Origin: Erysipelotrichaceae bacterium
GTDB lineage: Bacteria; Bacillota_I; Bacilli_A; Erysipelotrichales; Erysipelotrichaceae
Direction of reading: 5' to 3'
Assembly (NCBI GenBank): GCA_027449005.1
Contig: DAIDML010000029.1
Location: 1 to 18,502, forward strand
Length of the DNA stretch: 18,502 bases
Of this stretch, positions 14,137 to 18,502 are shown in pieces. Both the position numbers and the translations under genes were made by a program. The stretch's first letter is position 1; every line of letters starts with the position of its first letter. The notes under the pieces are model-generated. The model was given only the letters and a program-made list of their open reading frames with translations, was not told the origin of the DNA and did no database searches.

Positions 14137-15414
14137 CTAAGGTCGCAAACACGCAATGGGTATAACATAGATACCGTCTTTTCTTCTATAAGCAAATGAG
14201 TCACTTGCAGTGATAATGGCCATAAATGAAGGCTTACTCATTTTTTCTAGATCAATCTTTTCTCTGATTTTCTTTAATGTCGCAGCTCCATCATTAATTA
14301 ACTTCTCGCCTCCAATTTTTACTTCAATGAGCGCCCATCGACCATCCTTTAAGTGAATAATTGCATCTGCCTCTAAACCAGAAGAGTCGTGATAATTGAA
14401 CACCTTACCTTCAAGGAATTGAGAATAGATTTTTAAATCTCTTATTACTAAATTTTCGAACAATAAACCAAAAGTGTTTAAGTCATTAATTAAGTCGTTA
14501 GGATTTGCATCTAGAACAGCAGTCGCTATGGATGGATCGACAAAATGTTTAATGCTTGTTGTTCTAATTGTTGCTTTTGATCTTAGTTTTGGAGTCCAGC
14601 TCGGAGTTTCCTCAATGACAAACAGTTTTGAAAATGCACTTAAATATGAGTCTACAGTTCTAACATCCTCAACATTGACATTGGCTTCAATATCTTTCAA
14701 TATTGTCGTAATTTTTGCAGGAGTTGAAACATTGCGTGCATATGATCTTAAAATGGCTCGTGCTCTATTTGGATTTCTTTTTATTTCATCAACATCTGTA
14801 ATATCTGATGTAATTAAAGTGTCTACATAATCTTTTACATAATTTAAGGCAATATCTCTATCAGTTTCTATCACTGCACTCGGAAAGCCCCCTCGACAAA
14901 TGATGTAAGCAATATCTTTCAGTTGATACTTGTTTTTTCCAGATATTTCACTCTCATCAAACAAAGACGTCAAAGACACTTCCCCACTGCTTTCTTTGCT
15001 TTCCCACAAACTCATTGTGCGCATAACGATGGTTTTGATACGACCTGTTCCTGTATGACGTTTATTATCATCAATCGGTTTTGCTGATCCAGTTAAAATG
15101 AAAAGTCCTTTTCCTGAAACTTCGTCCACGAAATTTCTAATATAGTCCCATAACTCTGGTATCTTTTGCCACTCATCAAATAATAGTGGCTTTTCTCCAG
15201 ACAATAAATTTTCATCTCCTATGTCTGAAAGAATTTTATATTGCTTGTATACTGCTGGTTTTTGAAGTTTGATAATTGTTTTTACGAATTTTTCTGCAGT
15301 TGTTGATTTTACACACCATTTCGGGCCTTGAATAACAACGCATCCATTAGTTTTCATTGATGTTGTTATAGCATCTTCTATTAATCTTGATAAGTATGTT
15401 GATTTTCCGTCCAT
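14137..15414 (-). CDS. AAA ATPase with C-terminal DUF4143 (PD-(D/E)XK-like) domain; altered Walker A
   Basis: A 425-residue protein of the common AAA_14-DUF4143 family, often accessory and of unknown role. The P-loop region reads GPKWCVKS (30-37), Walker B LLFDE (77-81), sensor-1 FILTGSA (105-111), and HTGTGRIKTIVMRTMSL with Arg125. The C-terminal half shows a nuclease-like ligand pattern: Glu320, Asp350, Glu364 and Lys366 (LIEVKIG). The invariant Walker A glycine before the lysine is Val35 (GTA; one base from GGA), predicted to impair ATP binding, though the rest is intact. GAGGT lies 7 bases before the ATG. It lies inside the tRNA-Leu direct-repeat pair, hence probably acquired cargo. No antitoxin or integrase is adjacent. 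Confidence 0.88.
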   Translation of the reverse strand: MDGKSTYLSRLIEDAITTSMKTNGCVVIQGPKWCVKSTTAEKFVKTIIKLQKPAVYKQYKILSDIGDENLLSGEKPLLFDEWQKIPELWDYIRNFVDEVSGKGLFILTGSAKPIDDNKRHTGTGRIKTIVMRTMSLWESKESSGEVSLTSLFDESEISGKNKYQLKDIAYIICRGGFPSAVIETDRDIALNYVKDYVDTLITSDITDVDEIKRNPNRARAILRSYARNVSTPAKITTILKDIEANVNVEDVRTVDSYLSAFSKLFVIEETPSWTPKLRSKATIRTTSIKHFVDPSIATAVLDANPNDLINDLNTFGLLFENLVIRDLKIYSQFLEGKVFNYHDSSGLEADAIIHLKDGRWALIEVKIGGEKLINDGAATLKKIREKIDLEKMSKPSFMAIITASDSFAYRRKDGIYVIPIACLRP

Positions 15415-15434
15415 AAATTCTACCTCATACTTAT

Positions 15435-15463
15435 ATACTAACTCTCAATGTATGTTTTGTCAA
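15435..15463 (-). promoter_or_regulatory. Promoter of the AAA/DUF4143 gene
   Basis: On the minus strand TTGACA (15458-15463, perfect -35) and TAGTAT (15435-15440) are 17 bases apart, with the ribosome site GAGGTA at 15421-15426 and the start codon at 15414. This gives a very short leader. The upstream stretch to about 15610 is AT-rich with no gene visible. Confidence 0.65.
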
Positions 15464-15610
15464 TTTTTCAATGTGTTTTTTATCAAATTATAAATGTTGT
15501 TTTTATTTATAAGTGAATGTATTTTTTGTTGAGTAAATAACAAATGATTTGAATTCATTTTAGAAGATGACTGGCTGAAATATTAGAGATTTGAATGAAA
15601 CTGAATCTAT

Positions 15611-15856
15611 TTATAATTTGTACTCTATTGTATCTCGAAGTGTCTGCATTGATGTATATTCTAACATTCCTCTCCAAAACCATGTATGCAGGCTTCTTGT
15701 TTCAAAATCAATTCTATTAAACAGTAAGGTCAAAAAAATCAGGCAAATATTCATTAGTCTAATGATAGCTAAGTCTCTAAAAAATTTGTCATTAATTTTT
15801 TCGATGACTGGTTGGCAAACTCCTTCAGCATCTGTAGGGTATTTATGGTTTTCTAA
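15611..15856 (-). pseudogene. Start-less coding remnant inside the tRNA-Leu-bounded segment
   Basis: Minus-strand reading from a TAA at 15857-15859 gives 81 codons without a stop and without a plausible start, ending in TAA at 15611-15613. The product looks like real protein: KYPTDAEGVCQPVIEKINDK, then a hydrophobic stretch (IIRLMNICLIFLTLLF), then RIDFETRSLHTWFWRG and LRDTIEYKL. It is therefore probably the 3' end of a gene truncated at the tRNA-Leu terminator side. I do not recognise the family; a transposase or element-borne protein would fit the setting but is not shown. An 89-codon plus-strand reading of the same DNA lacks a ribosome site and is rejected. Confidence 0.45.
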
Positions 15857-15880
15857 TTAATTGATTTGCGTTTTTTAAAA

Positions 15881-15946
15881 AAGAAAAACCATGGGTTTAA
15901 TTCCATGGTCTCTGTATCAGAATGGTGCGGATGAAGGGACTCGAAC
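15881..15946 (-). repeat. 66-bp direct repeat copy A: tRNA-Leu 3' end and its terminator
   Basis: This copy includes the 3' part of the intact tRNA-Leu and the terminator downstream. The minus-strand hairpin pairs ACCATGG with CCATGGT (stem 15888-15894 and 15903-15909) and is followed by TTTTCTTTTTT. It matches 13987-14052 with six differences, four of them in the hairpin loop region, as expected for neutral drift in a terminator. Confidence 0.8.
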
Positions 15947-16007
15947 CCCCATGCCGTAAGGCGCTAGATCCTAAGTCTAGTGCGTCTGCCAATTTCGCCA
16001 CATCCGC
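15923..16007 (-). tRNA. tRNA-Leu(UAG)
   Basis: An 85-nt tRNA including encoded CCA. The acceptor stem GCGGATG (16007-16001) pairs with CATCCGC; the anticodon stem CTAGA/TCTAG carries loop CTTAGGA with anticodon TAG, reading CUA and other CUN leucine codons. The long variable arm (GCGCCTTACGGC region) is the class II arm expected of tRNA-Leu, and the T arm contains GGTTCGAGTC. It has its own promoter upstream and an intrinsic terminator downstream. Its 3' end is duplicated at 14033-14052, marking it as a probable integration site. Confidence 0.95.
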
Positions 16008-16019
16008 GTGTGCCTTATT

Positions 16020-16047
16020 ATTATAGCACAATCAATTTCTATTTCAA
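16020..16047 (-). promoter_or_regulatory. tRNA-Leu promoter
   Basis: TTGAAA (16042-16047) and TATAAT (16020-16025) are 16 bases apart on the minus strand, with TGC making an extended -10. Predicted initiation lies about 6 bases before the tRNA 5' end. The -35 overlaps the stop codon of the HAD phosphatase gene. Confidence 0.8.
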
Positions 16048-16802
16048 TCACTATTTAACAAATCTGCAATAACTTCACACACACTATCACAGATCTTAAA
16101 TGCCTCCTTAAGTAGTTTTTCTTCCCCACTGGAAATACCATATCCCGCAAACATGCGTGTCATTGGAATATCATTGAATGAATCTCCTACCGTATGTACG
16201 ACCTCATGCAAATCAAGAGCTTTCACAACCGAAACAATTCCACTGGCCTTAGACGTGTTAGGGGAAAGAATGTCATTGTATTCATGAAAGGAATATGCTT
16301 TTAGTTGATCTGGATAGGTTTGATTGATGTAAGCAGCATGTTGTATGGCAGAGGCTTCATCAATGAATTTGATGTACATACCCACGATCTCTTCAGTTGA
16401 TAAAATCTCATTAAGACTAATTTGATTCACATGCACATCCACATTCTTATTCAACGTATCATGCAAACCAACACTGATCCCATCACTTAATCCAAAAAAC
16501 TGAATATGATCTCCTGTCAGTGATTCTAACACATCATGAACCACATTAAGGTCAACGATGGTTTTGTGAAGAATCTTTCCTTTAGAATCAATGGAAATAG
16601 CCCCATTATTTGCGATCACAAAATCAAAAGGAATATTATACTTCGCTATTTCTTCAAGGATGGATCCTAAAGATCGCCCTGTTGCGATACCAAAATGATG
16701 TCCTAAAGCTTTAAACTCATGGATTGCCTTGATATCATCGTCACTCACCACGCTATTGATATATAACGTTCCATCATAATCACTGACTAAAGTCTTAAAC
16801 AT
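16044..16802 (-). CDS. HAD superfamily phosphatase, Cof/YbiV-like (class IIB)
   Basis: A cytoplasmic Mg-dependent hydrolase of small phosphorylated metabolites, 252 residues. The N-terminal motif I is SDYDGTLY (Asp8 nucleophile, Asp10), motif II GIATGRS near residue 41, Lys in the NTSKASG segment (motif III), and motif IV HTVGDSFNDIPM with the metal-binding acidic pair. The intervening region is the Cof-type C2 cap. Substrate cannot be deduced; sugar phosphates and flavin or pyridoxal phosphates are typical. ATG at 16802 is used because GGAGGT ends 4 bases before it; a TTG reading of the upstream codons would start inside the ribosome site. Monocistronic, with its own extended -10 promoter. 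Confidence 0.93.
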   Translation of the reverse strand: MFKTLVSDYDGTLYINSVVSDDDIKAIHEFKALGHHFGIATGRSLGSILEEIAKYNIPFDFVIANNGAISIDSKGKILHKTIVDLNVVHDVLESLTGDHIQFFGLSDGISVGLHDTLNKNVDVHVNQISLNEILSTEEIVGMYIKFIDEASAIQHAAYINQTYPDQLKAYSFHEYNDILSPNTSKASGIVSVVKALDLHEVVHTVGDSFNDIPMTRMFAGYGISSGEEKLLKEAFKICDSVCEVIADLLNSD

Positions 16803-16874
16803 GAATACCTCCAAATGTTATCGTTGTGTCACAAATCATTGAATTTGGTTCGTTTTTCACCACATTGTCAAACC

Positions 16875-16883
16875 ATTATAACA
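16875..16883 (-). promoter_or_regulatory. Extended -10 promoter of the HAD phosphatase gene
   Basis: TGTTATAAT on the minus strand, the same element as at 11379-11387, lies about 73 bases upstream of the start codon, giving a leader of about 65 bases. No clear -35 is seen. Confidence 0.6.
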
Positions 16884-16909
16884 TGCATTGTGTTCATTTT
16901 CCTTTAATA

Positions 16910-16933
16910 AAAGGTTATCTTTCGATAACCTTT
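16910..16933 (-). terminator. Terminator after the liv/CBS-ACT operon
   Basis: AAAGGTTATC and GATAACCTTT form a 10-bp perfect stem around a GAAA tetraloop on the minus strand, followed by TATTAAAGG. It overlaps the stop codon of the CBS-ACT gene. The U-tract is short, but the stem and stable loop make it convincing. Confidence 0.75.
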
Positions 16934-17564
16934 ACTGAATAGATACAACTTTGAATTTCGCCCCTTCACACACTTCTCTAATACGTTTTTTGTCTAAAGA
17001 AGATGTCTTTATAACCATCTGAACACTGGGTTCATGAGTAGCCATAAGATGAGTAATATTGAAGCCATGCTTGAAAAATAATGTACTTACCTCTGCGATT
17101 AAACCAAGATGATCTATCGCAAACTCTAAGACAACCCTTGTACCCTCTTCATGTAGTCCCATGACATGAGCAAAGGAAGTTAACACATCATTGGTTGTTA
17201 AGATACCTAAAACTTTCTTTCTCTCATCCACCACTGGCAAACAACCAATGTCTTTTGAAGCCATGATATCTGCAGCCTTTTCAAGTAACATATCCGGTGT
17301 TGTGGTAATGACACGACTGATCATAATGTCATCCACTTTCGTTTTTGACAATAAGTAGTTTAACTCAAAGATATCAAGAGTAGTAGCATTGGAAGGCATG
17401 TATCGTGATATCATTCCTTCTGTAATTAATCCCACCAACACATTATCAATGACCACAGGTAAACGATGGATTTTATGTATTTTCATGAGTTCTAAAGCCA
17501 GTGAAATGGTTTCTTTAGGTGATATAGTCACCAGTTGTTGACTCATGTGTGCACTGACGTACAT
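16932..17564 (-). CDS. CBS-pair plus ACT domain protein, AcuB-like
   Basis: A 210-residue soluble regulatory protein. Two CBS domains (about 1-60, with HKIHRLPVVIDNVLVGLIT, and 75-132, with DIGCLPVVDERKKVLGILTTND) should bind adenine nucleotides. The C-terminal ACT domain (about 143-208, FAIDHLGLIAEVSTLFFKHG) is typical of amino-acid sensing. AcuB of B. subtilis has this plan; its exact activity is not settled. Its ATG overlaps the livF stop (TAATG), and AGGAGG lies within the last livF codons, so the two are coupled. The position as last gene of a branched-chain amino-acid ABC operon suggests it senses those amino acids or energy state; this is inference. Confidence 0.87.
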   Translation of the reverse strand: MYVSAHMSQQLVTISPKETISLALELMKIHKIHRLPVVIDNVLVGLITEGMISRYMPSNATTLDIFELNYLLSKTKVDDIMISRVITTTPDMLLEKAADIMASKDIGCLPVVDERKKVLGILTTNDVLTSFAHVMGLHEEGTRVVLEFAIDHLGLIAEVSTLFFKHGFNITHLMATHEPSVQMVIKTSSLDKKRIREVCEGAKFKVVSIQ

Positions 17565-18271
17565 TAATGACCTCCTAGATAGATGCGTTGAACATCCTCA
17601 CTTGCTAATAGCTCTGCTCCACTTCCTGATAATACAATGTGACCCGTTTCTAATACATACGCCTTATCTGCAATCTTCAGCGCTTGATTGGCATTTTGCT
17701 CAACAAGAAGGATGGTTGTTCCTTGTTCATGTATTTCTTTGATTAGTTTAAATATCTCTTTGACCAGAAGTGGTGCTAACCCCATGGACGGTTCATCCAA
17801 TAACAGCAATTTAGGTCGAGCCATAAGGGCTCGTGACATCGCAAGCATCTGTTGCTCTCCTCCTGATAAAGTAGATGCATCTTGATGCATTCGCTTCTTT
17901 AAGATAGGAAAGCGAGCATACACTTTTTCTAAATCGGTTTTTATTCCATCTTTATCTTTCCTTAAATACGCTCCCATCAATAGATTCTCTTTAACGCTTA
18001 GTCCTGAAAAAATTTTTCTTCCTTCTGGAACTTGTACAAGCCCTAAAGCTGGTAGGGATTGACTTGGGACATCTTTAGTAGAGCGATCAAGATAAATAAT
18101 GGACCCCGAACTTGAAGTTAAAAGATTGGAAATGCTACGAAGCAGCGTGTTCTTACCTGCACCATTGGATCCAATCAGTGTTACGATTTCTCCTTCATTC
18201 ACTTCAAGAGAAACCCCTTTTAATGCATGAATCACCCCATAATGAACATTCAAATCATTGACCTTCAACAT
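17564..18271 (-). CDS. livF: LivF: branched-chain amino-acid ABC transporter ATPase
   Basis: The ATPase subunit that, with LivG, drives high-affinity uptake of leucine, isoleucine and valine; peripheral to the inner membrane. It shows the LivF pattern: QVPEGRKIF (Q-loop region), LSGGEQQ (signature), LLLLDEPSMGLAP (Walker B) and LLVEQNANQAL, then VLETGHIVLSGSG. The Walker A motif reads GSNGAGKN with Asn41 where Ser/Thr normally ligands Mg2+ (AAC at 18149-18151, one base from ACC). The ATG at 18271 gives the family-typical start MLKVNDLNV; AGGAG lies 10 bases upstream. A GTG at 18280 with AGGAG 6 bases upstream is an alternative. It overlaps livG by 17 bases. Confidence 0.92.
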   Translation of the reverse strand: MLKVNDLNVHYGVIHALKGVSLEVNEGEIVTLIGSNGAGKNTLLRSISNLLTSSSGSIIYLDRSTKDVPSQSLPALGLVQVPEGRKIFSGLSVKENLLMGAYLRKDKDGIKTDLEKVYARFPILKKRMHQDASTLSGGEQQMLAMSRALMARPKLLLLDEPSMGLAPLLVKEIFKLIKEIHEQGTTILLVEQNANQALKIADKAYVLETGHIVLSGSGAELLASEDVQRIYLGGH

Positions 18272-18502
18272 GTTCTTCACGCTCCTCTCCTAAGTACGCT
18301 TCAATCACTCTTGGATTGGTTTTAATCTTTTCTGGCACATCATTGGCGATTACTTTACCATAATCTAAAACAATAATTCGTGAGGTAATACTCATAATCA
18401 AATTCATATCATGTTCAATCAAAAGAATCGTTAATCCTTTTTCTTGATGAATCGTTTTAATGAACTGTGCTAAATCTTCCCTTCCTTATGGACAACAACG
18501 TC
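18255..18502 (-). CDS. livG: LivG C-terminal part (incomplete; frame broken near the window edge)
   Basis: Only the 3' end of livG is present. From about 18485 to the TGA at 18255-18257 the frame is clear: DLAQFIKTIHQEKG, TILLIEHDMNLIMSI, IVLDYGKVIANDVPEKIK and NPRVIEAYLGEE match LivG after Walker B, with the H-loop histidine in LIEHDM. In this frame a TAA occurs at 18486-18488, where the upstream part (the expected AGMNPKE-type segment) should continue; the neighbouring frame gives HKE just before it. One missing A near 18479-18484 would restore RED-LAQ continuity. This may be a real frameshift, a sequencing or assembly error at a contig end, or a chimeric end. Confidence 0.7.

Noticed and set aside
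15591..15860. Plus-strand open frame of 89 codons
   Set aside because: No ribosome site, poor composition, and the minus-strand reading of the same DNA is more convincing.

Overview
The window reads as a chromosomal stretch from a low-GC, probably anaerobic Bacillota (Firmicutes) bacterium. Strong AGGAGG-type ribosome sites, extended -10 (TGNTATAAT) promoters, U-tailed hairpin terminators, a CCA-encoding tRNA-Leu and genes such as a UPF0316/YebE protein, a CdaR-type regulator, a YozG-type XRE regulator and electron-bifurcating NfnAB all point there. An Erysipelotrichia-like lineage is my best guess, but this is inference.

Layout. 1-2030: a plus-strand operon of a DUF2975-like membrane protein, a YozG-like XRE regulator and an unrecognised lipoprotein, closed by a bidirectional terminator. 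From there on every supported gene lies on the minus strand. 2010-2305: a small frameshifted gene. 2438-6294: a glycerate-use locus (glycerate kinase, GntP-family permease, CdaR-type regulator) with an inverted-repeat operator candidate at the permease promoter. 6379-10717: a probable four-gene run of OFA-type MFS transporter, DUF6671 zinc-ribbon protein, purH and UPF0316 protein; a 16-bp-arm inverted repeat begins at its predicted transcription start. 10933-11355: a DUF1232 (YkvA-like) protein. 11535-13713: nfnA-nfnB, with a hairpin-containing leader ORF whose stop overlaps the nfnA start. 13987-15946: a roughly 1.9-kb segment bounded by 66-bp direct repeats made of the tRNA-Leu 3' end plus its terminator. 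It carries a DUF4143-type AAA ATPase with a substituted Walker A glycine and a start-less coding remnant, and looks like a decayed element integrated at a tRNA. 15923-16007: intact tRNA-Leu(UAG) with its own promoter. 16044-16802: a Cof-type HAD phosphatase. 16932-18502: a CBS-ACT (AcuB-like) protein, livF and the 3' end of livG, i.e. the tail of a branched-chain amino-acid ABC transporter operon.

How it fits together. The glycerate genes should import glycerate and phosphorylate it into lower glycolysis under CdaR-type control. NfnAB balances NADH, NADPH and ferredoxin, as fits a fermentative anaerobe. The liv genes with a CBS-ACT protein suggest amino-acid uptake coupled to nucleotide or amino-acid sensing.

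Items most worth a second look are the tRNA-Leu repeat-bounded mini-island, the nfnA leader ORF/hairpin, the inverted repeat at the MFS-purH operon start, two ATPases with non-canonical Walker A motifs (LivF Thr to Asn; AAA Gly to Val), the frameshifted small gene, and the broken frame of livG at the window edge. I see no CRISPR array, complete insertion sequence, integrase, rRNA or origin.
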